From RHKX01 sp963820055 (GTDB lineage: Bacteria > Actinomycetota > Thermoleophilia > Solirubrobacterales > 70-9): 64,000 nucleotides of DNA. Below are positions 38,482 to 47,175 of the stretch, in pieces (the stretch's first letter is position 1; every line of letters starts with the position of its first letter). The stretch covers positions 1-64,000 of the forward strand of contig CAWFYJ010000001.1 of the NCBI GenBank assembly GCA_963820055.1, read 5' to 3'. Made by a program: the position numbers and the translations under genes. The notes under the pieces were generated by a model. It saw only the letters and a program-made list of their open reading frames with translations. It did not search any database and was not told where the DNA came from.

Positions 38482-40302
38482 TCAGCGGTGCCGGGAGATG
38501 TCGAGGAGGCGGTCGGCCCGCACGCCCCGCATCTTCGTCGGGCTGCCGCCGGGCCAGTGGACGACGAGCCGCCGCACCTTCCGCTCGCGGCCGAGGCCGA
38601 AGTAGAGGCGGTATTGGCCCTGGGAATGGCGGGAGTCGTCGTTCTGCCCGATCCACTGGGTGATCGTGCGGCGCCCGGCCTCGACGGTGACCCTTGCCCC
38701 GAAGGCCTCGCGATTGTTGGCGCCGCCGGTCAGGTCGACCTCGAGCCAATGCCCCGCCCGCGTCGTGTTGCGCTTGCGGATGATGTGGCTGCCGGGTGAG
38801 AACTCGCGCTTCGACGTCGCGATCAGCGGGTCGCGGCGGCCGTCGTTGTCGTAGTCCATCCACTCGACGATCGCGTATCCGGTGCGCTGCAACCGCATGG
38901 CGCCGGTCGGCTTCCAGCGGCCGCGTCCCCCGTCCCAGCGGTAGAGGCCCTGGGGGGCGACGTCGACGTCGAGCCGGCCGTCGTTGTCGAAGTCGACGAA
39001 CGTCGCAGCCGCCACCCGGCTCGGCAGGCCCAGCCGGGAGCGGACCGGGCGCAGGTGCCCATGGCGGTTGGCCAGGAGGGCGAGGCCGCGGCCCCCGCTC
39101 ACGAGCACGTCGAGCGTCCCGGAGTTGTCAAAGTCGCCGACCGCGATCTGGTCGGCCTCCGCCCCGGAGCGGATCGTGTCCGTCCGGTGCCAGGCGCCGT
39201 GCCGCGAACGCCAGACCTCGAGGCCGCGGTGGGTGGAGACGAGGAGCGACGGCCGGCCCCGCCCGAGCTGCGCCCAGCGGTAGACGGAGCCGATTACGGG
39301 CGGGGCCTCGACCTCGACGAAGCCGCCGCGGAGCGTCTGGGCGAAGAGCTTCGGGATCGAGTCCTCGCACGTGACGAGGAGATCGAGGAGGCCGCCGCCG
39401 TCGGGATCGGCGTAGGAGGCGGAGCGGCCCCGGCAACGGCCCTTGGTCATCCCGCTCACGAAGATCTGGTCGACGTAGGCGGCGGCGGCCGAGATCAGCA
39501 GCTGGTCGGCGACGAAGCCGAAGAACTTCTTCGAGGCGATCCCGCCGCCGAGGCCGCCCGTCGTGACGAAGACATCCTGGTCGCGATCGCCGCCGACGTC
39601 GGCGAAGGCGACGCCGTGCCGGTCGCGGAGCTTGAACTGGAAGTGGCTCGACGACGGCGAGACCGCGAGCGCGCCGACCTTGATTTCGCCGGGCGTGATC
39701 GCATCCGCGCCGGCGGTCGGGAACTCGAACTCGATCGGCAGGTCGGCGAGCCCGTTCGATGCGACGACGAACTCGCCGCCCGGCTGGAGCGTGAAGTCGA
39801 CCAGCGGGCGGTTGTCGGCATGGACGCCGGTCACGACCTCGGCGTCGCTCGACGAGCGGATGTTCACCCGCCGGGTCATCAGGCTGAGCCGGCCGGTGAC
39901 GGTCATGCCGGTCGCCTCGACGTGGAGCTGGCCGGCCTCTCCGGGTTCGTCGCTCGGCCAGATGTAGATACCGGGGGCGGACTCGTCGGCCGGAGGCCGG
40001 AGCAGATCGAGCCCCGGGAACTGGGGGTCGGGCCCGAGGCCGATCTCGTCGATCTCGTTTCGGAACGAGCCGCCGCCGAGGTTGCGGAGGAAGACCGACT
40101 TGAACTTGTGGTTGGTCGTGAAGATGTCCTGTCGGCCGTCGCGATCGGGATCGGCCACCCCGATGTCGAACAGCCGCTTGCCGCTGATGTCGAGACGCGG
40201 CGCCGCCTCGAAGCGGGGCTTGGCGGCCGCGGACACGCCGACCGGCAACAGCGCGCTCGCGAGCACGCACACAACCGCCGCCGAGATTCGCCGCCGCCCC
40301 AT
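38482..40302 (-). CDS. Secreted FG-GAP/VCBS repeat protein with ASPIC/UnbV domain (CRTAC1-like)
   Basis: 606 residues. Signal peptide MGRRRISAAVVCVLASALLP with cleavage near VSAAAK. Calcium-binding-type repeats such as IGVADPDRDGRQDIFTTN, VGGDRDQDVFVTTG, VGDFDNSGTLDVLVSGG and FVDFDNDGRLDVDVAPQ form a beta-propeller. The last ~80 residues carry the ASPIC/UnbV domain (HWLEVDLTGGANNREAFGAR, then RLVVHWPGGSPTKMRG). This is an extracellular protein of the CRTAC1 type; molecular partner unknown. It is divergent from the PfkB kinase gene with a 53-bp gap. Confidence 0.87.
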   Translation of the reverse strand: MGRRRISAAVVCVLASALLPVGVSAAAKPRFEAAPRLDISGKRLFDIGVADPDRDGRQDIFTTNHKFKSVFLRNLGGGSFRNEIDEIGLGPDPQFPGLDLLRPPADESAPGIYIWPSDEPGEAGQLHVEATGMTVTGRLSLMTRRVNIRSSSDAEVVTGVHADNRPLVDFTLQPGGEFVVASNGLADLPIEFEFPTAGADAITPGEIKVGALAVSPSSSHFQFKLRDRHGVAFADVGGDRDQDVFVTTGGLGGGIASKKFFGFVADQLLISAAAAYVDQIFVSGMTKGRCRGRSASYADPDGGGLLDLLVTCEDSIPKLFAQTLRGGFVEVEAPPVIGSVYRWAQLGRGRPSLLVSTHRGLEVWRSRHGAWHRTDTIRSGAEADQIAVGDFDNSGTLDVLVSGGRGLALLANRHGHLRPVRSRLGLPSRVAAATFVDFDNDGRLDVDVAPQGLYRWDGGRGRWKPTGAMRLQRTGYAIVEWMDYDNDGRRDPLIATSKREFSPGSHIIRKRNTTRAGHWLEVDLTGGANNREAFGARVTVEAGRRTITQWIGQNDDSRHSQGQYRLYFGLGRERKVRRLVVHWPGGSPTKMRGVRADRLLDISRHR

Positions 40303-40355
40303 GCCGAAAGCGTATTCGGGTCCGAGCCTCGCGATGCCGCTAGAGTGCCGCGGCC

Positions 40356-41264
40356 GTGGCCCTGACCGTCGTCGGATCCATCGCCTTCGACGCCGTGCGG
40401 ACCCCGTTCGGCGAGCGCGAGCGGATGCTCGGCGGTTCGGCGAGCCATTTTGCGCTCGCGGCGAGCTTCTTCACGGACGTTCGCGTCGTCGGGCCCGTCG
40501 GCGACGACTTCGGCCCCGACGAGATCGGGGTCCTCGAGTCGCACGGCGTCTCGACCAGGGACGTCGAGCACGTCGAGGGCGGCAAGACCTTCTTCTGGCG
40601 GGGTCACTACGACCACGACATGAACGTCGCTCACACCGACGACACCCAGCTCAACGTCTTCGCCGAGTTCGTCCCGAAGCTCTGCGACGAGAACCGCTCC
40701 GCCGAGATGCTCTTCCTCGGGAACATCCAGCCCGACCTGCAGCGCCAGGTTCGCGCCGAGGCGTCCGGCGCGAAGTTCGTCGCCCTCGACTCGATGAACC
40801 TCTGGATCGAGACCGCCAAGGACGCCCTGCTCGCCGTCATCGCCGAGATCGACTGCGTCCTCCTCAACGACGCCGAGTTGCGGATGCTCACCGGCGAGCC
40901 GAACCTCGTCGTCGCCGCCCACTCGATAATGGAGAAGGGCCCCTCGATCGTCGTCGTCAAGCGCGGCGAGTACGGCGCGGCCCTCTTCACCGGCGACGAC
41001 ACCTTCGCCATGCCCGCCCTGCCGATCGCCGAGGTCCGCGACCCGACCGGCGCCGGCGACTCCTTCGCGGGCGGCTTCCTCGGCTTCCTCGACGGCCTCG
41101 GCGCCCACAGCCCGAGCAACGGCGAGCTCCGCCAGGCGATGGTCCGCGGCTCCGCGATGGCCTCTTTCAACGTCGAGGACTTCGGCACCGAGCGCGTGCG
41201 CCGCCTCGAGCGCGACGAGATCGACGCCCGCGTCGCCGCCTTCAAGGACCTGACCCACTTCTAG
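40356..41264 (+). CDS. PfkB-family (ribokinase-like) sugar or nucleoside kinase
   Basis: 302 residues, GTG start. First signature MLGGSASHFALAASFF, second signature VRDPTGAGDSFAGGFLGFL with the catalytic Asp and anion-hole GAGD. The KRGEYGAALF strand precedes it. The GGSASHFA start and overall sequence resemble the adenosine kinase/PfkB group often annotated only as sugar kinase in actinobacteria. Soluble enzyme transferring ATP phosphate to a hydroxymethyl group; substrate not predictable. Followed by a hairpin directly after the stop. Confidence 0.88.
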   Translation: MALTVVGSIAFDAVRTPFGERERMLGGSASHFALAASFFTDVRVVGPVGDDFGPDEIGVLESHGVSTRDVEHVEGGKTFFWRGHYDHDMNVAHTDDTQLNVFAEFVPKLCDENRSAEMLFLGNIQPDLQRQVRAEASGAKFVALDSMNLWIETAKDALLAVIAEIDCVLLNDAELRMLTGEPNLVVAAHSIMEKGPSIVVVKRGEYGAALFTGDDTFAMPALPIAEVRDPTGAGDSFAGGFLGFLDGLGAHSPSNGELRQAMVRGSAMASFNVEDFGTERVRRLERDEIDARVAAFKDLTHF

Positions 41265-41265
41265 G

Positions 41266-41286
41266 GGCGAACGGCCCGGGTTCGCC
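41266..41286 (+). terminator. Hairpin directly after the PfkB stop
   Basis: Perfect 7-bp stem GGCGAAC / GTTCGCC with a 7-base loop, starting 2 bases after the stop codon at 41262-41264. It separates the kinase from the citrate synthase gene on the same strand. No following T-tract. Confidence 0.45.
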
Positions 41287-41406
41287 GGTCGCTCGCGGCG
41301 CCGCCCAGGCGGCCCCGATCACCGCGATTCTGATCGAGAGAAAGCGGGTAGCTCGATGCTGGGATACTAGGTCCGAGCTTTAAGAATCCGATCGAGGAGA
41401 GACCAA

Positions 41407-42756
41407 GTGGCAGACACTCTCACCATCACCGACAACCGCACCGGGAAGACCTACGACGTCGACATCAACGATGAGACGATCAAGGGCCTCGACCTGCGGC
41501 AGATCAAGGTGAACGAGGACGACTTCGGGATGATGGCCTACGACCCGGGCTACACGAACACAGCTTCGTGCCGGTCGGCGATCACCTACATCGACGGCGA
41601 GGCGGGGATCCTCCAGCACCGCGGCTACTCGATCGAGGAGCTCTGCGAGAAGTCCTCTTACCTGGAGGTCGCCTACCTGCTGATCTTCGGCGAGCTGCCG
41701 ACCGAGCCGCAGCTCGAGCGCTGGGTGTACGACGTCACCCACCACACCTTCGTCCACGAGGACATGAAGGCCTTCTACCGCGGCTTCCGCCATGACGCCC
41801 ACCCGATGGGCATCCTGCTCGCCGGCGTCGGAGCGATGTCGACGTTCTACCCGCACGCCAAGGAGATCGACGACGAGGAGGAGCGCTACATGGCGGCGAT
41901 CAGGCTGATCGCCAAGATGCCGACGCTCGCCGCGTTCTCGTACCGGCACAGCCTCGGCCTGCCGTACGTCTACCCGGACAACGACCTCGACTACGCCTCC
42001 AACTTCCTCGGAATGATGCGGAAGATGACCGAGGTCAAGTACGAGGCCGACCCACGGCTCGCGAAGGCCCTCGATGTCCTCTTCATCCTCCACGCCGACC
42101 ACGAGCAGAACTGCTCGACGGCGGCCGTCCGCGCGGTCGGCTCCTCTCAGGTCGATCCGTACTCGGCGATCGCCGCCGGCGTCGCCGCGCTCTACGGCCC
42201 GCTCCACGGCGGGGCCAACGAGGCGGTGCTGCGGATGTTGCGCAGGATCGAGAAGGTCGAGAACATCCCCGACTTCCTCGAGGGCGTCAAGAACCGCGAC
42301 GAGAAGCTGATGGGCTTCGGCCACCGGGTCTACAAGAACTACGACCCGCGGGCCCGGATCATCAAGAAGCACGTCGACGAGGTGCTCGAGGTGACCGGCA
42401 CCGACAACCCGCTGCTCGAGATCGCCACCGAGCTCGAGAAGCAGGCGCTCGACGACGACTACTTCACCTCCCGCAAGCTCTACCCGAACGTCGACTTCTA
42501 CTCCGGGCTGATCTACGAGGCCATCGGCATTCCCAGCGACATGTTCACGGTGATCTTCGCGATCCCGCGGACCTCGGGCTGGATGGCCCAGTGGATGGAG
42601 ATGAACGGCGACAAGGAGCAGAAGATCGCCCGGCCGCGGCAGATCTACACGGGCGAGCGCGACCGCAGCTACGTCGCGATGGCGGACCGCGAAGGCCCGG
42701 AGAAGATCACCGGCCCGCCCGCCCGCCGCCCGGTCAAGGCCCGCCGCGGGGCGTAG
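41407..42756 (+). CDS. gltA: Citrate synthase
   Basis: 449 residues, GTG start with GAGGAGAGACC (41394-41404) upstream. Hexameric type II features: GYTNTASCRSAITYIDGEAG, LQHRGYSIEELCEKSSYLEV, LHADHEQNCSTAAVRAVGS (His of HADHEQN), LYGPLHGGANEAVLRML (GPLHGGAN catalytic His), MGFGHRVYKNYDPRARIIK (catalytic His and the R), and the Asp in the NVDFYSGLIYEAIGIPSDMF segment. It condenses oxaloacetate and acetyl-CoA. About 20 residues of the C-terminus (PARRPVKARRGA) are a basic tail beyond the fold. Aconitase and 2-oxoglutarate dehydrogenase genes lie at the other end of the window. Confidence 0.97.
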   Translation: MADTLTITDNRTGKTYDVDINDETIKGLDLRQIKVNEDDFGMMAYDPGYTNTASCRSAITYIDGEAGILQHRGYSIEELCEKSSYLEVAYLLIFGELPTEPQLERWVYDVTHHTFVHEDMKAFYRGFRHDAHPMGILLAGVGAMSTFYPHAKEIDDEEERYMAAIRLIAKMPTLAAFSYRHSLGLPYVYPDNDLDYASNFLGMMRKMTEVKYEADPRLAKALDVLFILHADHEQNCSTAAVRAVGSSQVDPYSAIAAGVAALYGPLHGGANEAVLRMLRRIEKVENIPDFLEGVKNRDEKLMGFGHRVYKNYDPRARIIKKHVDEVLEVTGTDNPLLEIATELEKQALDDDYFTSRKLYPNVDFYSGLIYEAIGIPSDMFTVIFAIPRTSGWMAQWMEMNGDKEQKIARPRQIYTGERDRSYVAMADREGPEKITGPPARRPVKARRGA

Positions 42757-42990
42757 ACGCGCCGGGGATCGATCGTCCGGATCGCGGCGGAGGACCACGG
42801 ACCTGCTCGTCTTCCGGCAGGCAAATAGGGCAGTGAGGGGTGCGGGTTGGCGGCCGCGGCGGCTCACCCCGAGGGCAATGGCGAAGCCGGCACTGTGGAG
42901 GCCCAGAATTGCCGTCCGCATGAGCGGAGCAGAACTTGGACCACCTGGCTGATTTCTTCCGCCCCGGACCCCCTTAGCTCCGCCGCCGAA
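42757..42990. other. Intergenic sequence after citrate synthase
   Basis: No gene or recognisable site was found in this stretch, which together with the hairpin that follows makes up the 316-base gap between citrate synthase and the convergent small gene ending at 43073. It is less GC-rich around 42900-42960. Confidence 0.6.
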
Positions 42991-43059
42991 AGGGCCGAGC
43001 GGTCGGCCACGCGGCGAACTCCGAAGAAGCTTGAGCCGCGTGGCTGGCCGCTCGGCCCT
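42991..43059. terminator. Long inverted repeat between convergent genes
   Basis: Arms 42991-43015 and 43035-43059 are 25 bases each and pair at 23 of 25 positions around a 19-base loop. The left arm begins AGGGCCGAGC, the right arm ends GCTCGGCCCT. It lies in the 3' gap between citrate synthase (plus) and the small membrane protein (minus, stop at 43073), so a bidirectional terminator is the simplest reading. The stem is unusually long for that job. Confidence 0.55.
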
Positions 43060-43072
43060 CGACGAGGGCGCC

Positions 43073-43564
43073 CTACGGCGTCCGGGCGATCGCCTCTGAG
43101 AACGCAGCGCAGTCGGCGAGGCCGAGCCGGTCCGCCGTCTGGCCGGACGACTCGTCGAAACCGGCGCTGAGCGACTGGTAGTCGCCGCCCGACTTGGCCG
43201 CGTCGGCGATCGCCGCAAGCTCGTCGAGGTCGGAGTTGAGCTGGTCGACGTAGACCGCAGCAAGGGCCTGGTCGGCGTCCTCGGGTTCACCGAGGGTGTA
43301 GATGCCGTCGCGGACGGTGGCGACGATCGCAATTCGCGCGTTCGCGTCGGCGGCCACCTGGCGGGCCGAGGAGGGCGGCGTCAGAGCGGTCGCCTCCTGG
43401 AGCCCGTCGCTGCAGTAGCCGTCGGCCTGCTCAGCCCAGGTCTCGCCCGTGAATGCCTCCGCCCCGGCCTCGCCGCCGTCGCCGGAGGTGATGAGGATGA
43501 TCGCCGCGCCGACGACCACGAGCAGGCCGATCGAGAGGAGGAGCTTGCGCGTCCGCACGTTCAC
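43073..43564 (-). CDS. Small membrane-anchored protein of unknown function
   Basis: 163 residues from the GTG giving MNVRTRKLLLSIGLLVVVGA. One TM helix at residues 8-26, then a short linker and an extracytoplasmic Ala/Asp-rich domain with two cysteines (GYCSDGLQEATAL and LADCAAFSEAI) that could be bonded. The rest is predicted helical (ARQVAADANARIAIVATVRD). No family recognised. It is divergent from the 43598 gene with a 33-bp gap. An upstream in-frame extension to 43693 overlaps the divergent gene and was not used. Confidence 0.7.
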   Translation of the reverse strand: MNVRTRKLLLSIGLLVVVGAAIILITSGDGGEAGAEAFTGETWAEQADGYCSDGLQEATALTPPSSARQVAADANARIAIVATVRDGIYTLGEPEDADQALAAVYVDQLNSDLDELAAIADAAKSGGDYQSLSAGFDESSGQTADRLGLADCAAFSEAIARTP

Positions 43565-43597
43565 GGGCGGCCACGCTACAGGTACGCTCGGCCCCCG

Positions 43598-43954
43598 ATG
43601 GGAACGTTCAAGCTCACGATCCGGAACGGCTCGAAGGTCGACCGGGAGAAGTTCGAGACGCTCGACGAGGCGATCGCGGCGCTGCGCTCGCACGCCGAGC
43701 GGATCTGCTCCGAGGACGACCTCGAGCCGATCTCGGTGATCCGCACGTACGAGCCCGGCGACCTCGTCCGCGCACGGCTCGAGATCTCGACGGGCGGGCC
43801 GCTGCGCAGCCGCGACGCCGGCGTCGACGTGATGGGCGACGGCGGCCTCGTCCCCTACCGGGGCGGCGTATTCCGCAAGGAGCTCGGCGCCGGCGAGGGA
43901 CGCAACGCCTACGAGGCGGTCGAGCAGGCGATGCTCGAGGGCAGAGCCGTATGA
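43598..43954 (+). CDS. Conserved small protein, unknown function
   Basis: 118 residues: MGTFKLTIRNGSKVDREKFE, a helix DEAIAALRSHAERICSEDDL, then a strand-rich C-terminal half ending with a helix (RNAYEAVEQAMLEGRAV). Small alpha-beta protein, no signal or TM. The stop overlaps the next start as ATGA, so the pair is translationally coupled. No family recognised. Confidence 0.75.
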   Translation: MGTFKLTIRNGSKVDREKFETLDEAIAALRSHAERICSEDDLEPISVIRTYEPGDLVRARLEISTGGPLRSRDAGVDVMGDGGLVPYRGGVFRKELGAGEGRNAYEAVEQAMLEGRAV

Positions 43955-44289
43955 GCGCCGGCAGCGGCCGCGGCCACGGCACCTCTGAGCAGGGCGGCAA
44001 GCCCGTCGGGCGGCGGGTTCCGCTCCCGCGCGGGGCCGAGCGGCCGATCACCGTCTTCATCAACGGATCCGAGCAGGTCGAGGGGACCGACTACGAGATC
44101 GCCGGCGGCGTTGTCATCTTCCGCGAGCCGATCTACAAGGAGGACCTCAGCGAGCTCGGTGCCGCGCGCAAGTTCCTGCTCGGCCTCGGCCTCGTCGGCA
44201 CCTACCAGAAGAACGAGGTAGTCGACGTCGAATACCGGCTCGAGGGTAAGGCCCAGCTCGCATCCGACCTCCGGGTCGAGCCCGACTGA
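43951..44289 (+). CDS. Conserved small protein coupled to the preceding gene
   Basis: 112 residues. Gly/Arg-rich disordered start (MSAGSGRGHGTSEQGGKPVG), then a beta-rich core ITVFINGSEQVEGTDYEIAG and IFREPIYKEDLSELGAAR. A short hydrophobic segment KFLLGLGLVGTYQKNEVVDV follows. The core wording resembles phage-like structural or head-associated beta proteins, but nothing else here is phage-like, so this is treated as a chromosomal unknown. Coupled by ATGA to the 118-residue gene. Confidence 0.72.
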   Translation: MSAGSGRGHGTSEQGGKPVGRRVPLPRGAERPITVFINGSEQVEGTDYEIAGGVVIFREPIYKEDLSELGAARKFLLGLGLVGTYQKNEVVDVEYRLEGKAQLASDLRVEPD

Positions 44290-44319
44290 CCGGGCCGGCC
44301 CGGCGGCGCCGCGAGGCGC

Positions 44320-44967
44320 TCAGGAACCGAGGACGCGCGCCTTCTCGCGCTCGAACTCGGCCGGGGTCAGCGCGCCCGAGTCGCGGAGGCGCTGCAGCCG
44401 CTCGAGCTCGCCGATCCTGTCGCGGGCGATGTCGGCGACAGGCGCCGTGTAGCTGGACGTCACCGGCGCCGAGAAACCCATCGACGTCGTCGCAGACGCC
44501 GTCGCCCCGGCGCGCCGGTCGCCGCGGCCCGTCACCGCCGACCAGATCCAGAAGACGAGGGCCGGCACTCCGAGCATCAGGAAGATCGCGCCGACGATGA
44601 TCCCGCCCGTCTTCCCATCGACCGGGACGTCGCCCGACAGCGACCGGATCAGGCTGAATGCCCCGGTCGCGGTGAAGAAGATCGCCCAGCCCGCCACGAA
44701 TGGGCTGCCGCCGAGCCCGCTCCCGCCCCCCGGGCGCTCACCCCGGAACGCGAAGACGCCCATCGCGACGAACAGGCCGAAGATCGAGCCGATCAGGAGC
44801 GCGATGGCGGTGCCGGTGCCGGCGGGGCAGGGTCGAGCGATCACATATGGCGTGTTGCCCGAGGCGCACGTCCCGGTTTCGAGCAGGTGGCCCAGGCTGC
44901 TGCAGAACGCGACGATCGAGCCGACGAAGATCGCGACCGCCAGCAGCGTGCAGACCCAGTACCGCAC
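44320..44967 (-). CDS. Membrane protein with C-terminal SHOCT domain
   Basis: 215 residues, GTG start. Four TM segments (YWVCTLLAVAIFVGSIVAF, TAIALLIGSIFGLFVAMGVF, FVAGWAIFFTATGAFSLI, GIIVGAIFLMLGVPALVFWI). Then a cytoplasmic Ala/Thr/Ser linker and a SHOCT domain (IGELERLQRLRDSGALTPAE with FEREKARVLGS). SHOCT is a short helical module thought to mediate oligomerization. Function otherwise unknown. It lies 12 bases after the acyl-CoA dehydrogenase on the same strand. Confidence 0.82.
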   Translation of the reverse strand: MRYWVCTLLAVAIFVGSIVAFCSSLGHLLETGTCASGNTPYVIARPCPAGTGTAIALLIGSIFGLFVAMGVFAFRGERPGGGSGLGGSPFVAGWAIFFTATGAFSLIRSLSGDVPVDGKTGGIIVGAIFLMLGVPALVFWIWSAVTGRGDRRAGATASATTSMGFSAPVTSSYTAPVADIARDRIGELERLQRLRDSGALTPAEFEREKARVLGS

Positions 44968-44979
44968 CGGGCCGTTCTC

Positions 44980-45963
44980 CTACCCGAGGCCGGAAAGGGC
45001 CGCGACCCGCTCCTTCTGCTGCCCGGGCGTCCCGAAGAGCCGTGAGTCGGCCCGGGCCCGCTTGAGCAGGAAGTGGAGGTCGTGCTCCCAGGTGAAGCCG
45101 ATGCCGCCGTGGACCTGAATCGACGCCTTGCAGACGTCCCAGGCCGCCTCCGATGCGCGCGCCTTGGCCATCGCCGCGGCGAGCGGCAGCGACTCCGGCT
45201 CGGCGTCGGCCGCCCACGCCGCCGAATACGTCAGCGACCTGGCCTCCTCGACGTCGTAGAGCATCTTCGCGCAGGCGTGCGAGACGCCCTGGTAGGCGCC
45301 GATCGGGCGCCCGAACTGCTCGCGCTCCTTCGCGTATTCGACGGCCATCTCCATCGCGCGCTGGCCGAGCCCGACGAGCTCGGCAGCGACTGCCACGGCG
45401 ATCCGGTCCGAGGCGGGGCCGGCGTCGCCGGTGAGGGCCTCGCCGTCCCCGGCCGTCAGCTTCGAGTAGCGGCGGGTCGCATCGATCAGGTCGAGCGGCT
45501 CGAGCGTCGCGTCGCCGGCCGGGACGAGCCGCGGCCCGTCGGCGCCGAAGATCACGATCACCGCGGCGCCTTCGCCGTCGATCACGACCGAGTCGTCGCC
45601 GATCGCGCCGCGCGCCTCGCCGGAGGCGATGCCCGGCAGCCACTCGGCCTTCTGCTCGTCGGAGCCGGCGGCCTCGATCGCGAGACCGGCGGCGGCGTTG
45701 GCGAGGAACGGCAGCGGAGCGCAGGCGAACCCGAGCTCCTCGCAGAGGACGATCAGCTCGACCATCCCGAGGCCCTGCCCCCCGTACTCCTCATCGATGG
45801 CGATGCCGGCCCAGCCGAGCTCGGCGACCTCTGTCCAGAGGGCGTCCTCGTAGGTGCCGGCCTCGGCCAGCTCGCGGACCTTGTCGGGCTTGAAGCGGGA
45901 GGCGAGGAATTGCCTCGCCGTCTCCTTGATCTCGGCCTGTTCGTCGTTGAAGTCGAAACGCAT
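44980..45963 (-). CDS. Acyl-CoA dehydrogenase, beta-like subunit without catalytic Glu
   Basis: 327 residues. ACAD fold: MRFDFNDEQAEIKETARQFL, ELGWAGIAIDEEYGGQGLGM, then a short middle domain and C-terminal KEREQFGRPIGAYQGVSHAC and SIQVHGGIGFTWEHDLHFLL. The usual Glu region reads RLFGTPGQQKERVA, without a catalytic base, and the middle FAD beta-domain is shortened. This is how the non-catalytic partner looks in alpha2beta2 ACADs such as the actinobacterial FadE pairs. It follows the 378-residue ACAD by 16 bases. Confidence 0.9.
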   Translation of the reverse strand: MRFDFNDEQAEIKETARQFLASRFKPDKVRELAEAGTYEDALWTEVAELGWAGIAIDEEYGGQGLGMVELIVLCEELGFACAPLPFLANAAAGLAIEAAGSDEQKAEWLPGIASGEARGAIGDDSVVIDGEGAAVIVIFGADGPRLVPAGDATLEPLDLIDATRRYSKLTAGDGEALTGDAGPASDRIAVAVAAELVGLGQRAMEMAVEYAKEREQFGRPIGAYQGVSHACAKMLYDVEEARSLTYSAAWAADAEPESLPLAAAMAKARASEAAWDVCKASIQVHGGIGFTWEHDLHFLLKRARADSRLFGTPGQQKERVAALSGLG

Positions 45964-45979
45964 TGTTCTCTCCTTGCCC

Positions 45980-47116
45980 TTACCTGAGCCTGGGTAGGCC
46001 GAGCACCCGCTCGGCGATGATGTTCTTCATCACCTCTGTGGTGCCGCCCTCGATCGAGTTGGCGCGACTGCGGAGCATCCGGTACGTCCATGGCGTGCCG
46101 CGCTCGAGGCCCTCGGGACCGAGGATGTCGCAGGCGAGCTCGGTGAGCGACTGGTTCAGCGTCGCCCACTCCCACTTGCCGATCGAGCCCTCCGGACCGG
46201 GGATGCCGGTCTTCATCTGGGCGGTCATCGCCCGCATGCCACCGAGCCGGAGCGCCTCGCAGCCGATCAGCAGATCGGCGATCCGTGCGCGGATCTGCGG
46301 GTCGCCCTCGAGGCCCTTCTCCTTGACGAGCTCGATGAGCTGGCCGAGGTCGCGGGAGACGGCCACTGCCGCCCCGCCGCCGAGGCCGGCCCGCTCGTTC
46401 ATCAGCGTCGTGATCGCGACCATCCAGCCGTTGCCCTCGCCGCCGACGAGGTTCTCGTCTGGCACGAAGGCCTCCTGGAAGAAGACCTCGTTGAACTCGG
46501 ACTCGCCGGTGATCTGAACCAGCGGGCGGATCTCGACGCCCTCCTGCTCCATGTCGCAGATGAAATAGGTCAGGCCCTTGTGCTTGGCGACCTCGGTGTC
46601 CGTGCGGGCGACGAGCATGCACCACTTCGACTCGTGGGCGAACGTCGTCCAGACCTTCTGGCCGGTGACCTTCCAGCCGCCGTCGACCTTGACCGCCTTC
46701 GTCTTCAGTGAGGCGAGGTCGGACCCGGACTCGGGCTCCGAGAACCCCTGGCACCAGATCTCGTCACCGCTCAGGATCGGCTCCAGCCAGCGCTCCTTCT
46801 GCTCGTCGGTGCCGTGGGCCATGATCACCGGCCCGCCCATGACGAGGCCGAGGATGTTGGCCGGCGCTGGGGCATCGGCACGCGCCATCTCGCTCGAGAA
46901 GATCGCCTGCTCGATCAGCGTCGCACCGCGACCGCCGAACTCCTTCGGCCAGGAGATCCCGGCCCAGCCGCCCTCGTGCATCTTCTTCTGCCACTCGCGG
47001 CGGAACGTGAAGGCCGCCTCGTCACCGTGCGGCTCGCGGCCGGGGTGATTGGCCTCGAGCCAGGAGCGCACTTCGTCGCGGAAGGCCTCCTCGGGCTCGT
47101 TCAGGGTCAGATCCAC
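45980..47116 (-). CDS. Acyl-CoA dehydrogenase, catalytic alpha-like subunit
   Basis: 378 residues, GTG start. N-terminal MDLTLNEPEEAFRDEVRSWL, GGWAGISWPKEFGGRGATLI, FAD-binding CQGFSEPESGSDLASLKTKA and WKVTGQKVWTTFAHES, ending ANSIEGGTTEVMKNIIAERV with the catalytic Glu. The partner ACAD follows with only 16 bases between, so a heterotetramer is likely. Such pairs in mycobacteria oxidise sterol side chains or branched acyl-CoAs; substrate here is unknown. Confidence 0.93.
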   Translation of the reverse strand: MDLTLNEPEEAFRDEVRSWLEANHPGREPHGDEAAFTFRREWQKKMHEGGWAGISWPKEFGGRGATLIEQAIFSSEMARADAPAPANILGLVMGGPVIMAHGTDEQKERWLEPILSGDEIWCQGFSEPESGSDLASLKTKAVKVDGGWKVTGQKVWTTFAHESKWCMLVARTDTEVAKHKGLTYFICDMEQEGVEIRPLVQITGESEFNEVFFQEAFVPDENLVGGEGNGWMVAITTLMNERAGLGGGAAVAVSRDLGQLIELVKEKGLEGDPQIRARIADLLIGCEALRLGGMRAMTAQMKTGIPGPEGSIGKWEWATLNQSLTELACDILGPEGLERGTPWTYRMLRSRANSIEGGTTEVMKNIIAERVLGLPRLR

Positions 47117-47175
47117 CTGTTCTCTCCTCCTCCGGGCTTCCGGAGCCGGAAACCGGCTCCAAGGGTCCGGGAAAC

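Noticed and set aside
43951..44289. Prophage remnant
   Set aside because: A single phage-like core without integrase, terminase, attachment site or change in composition.
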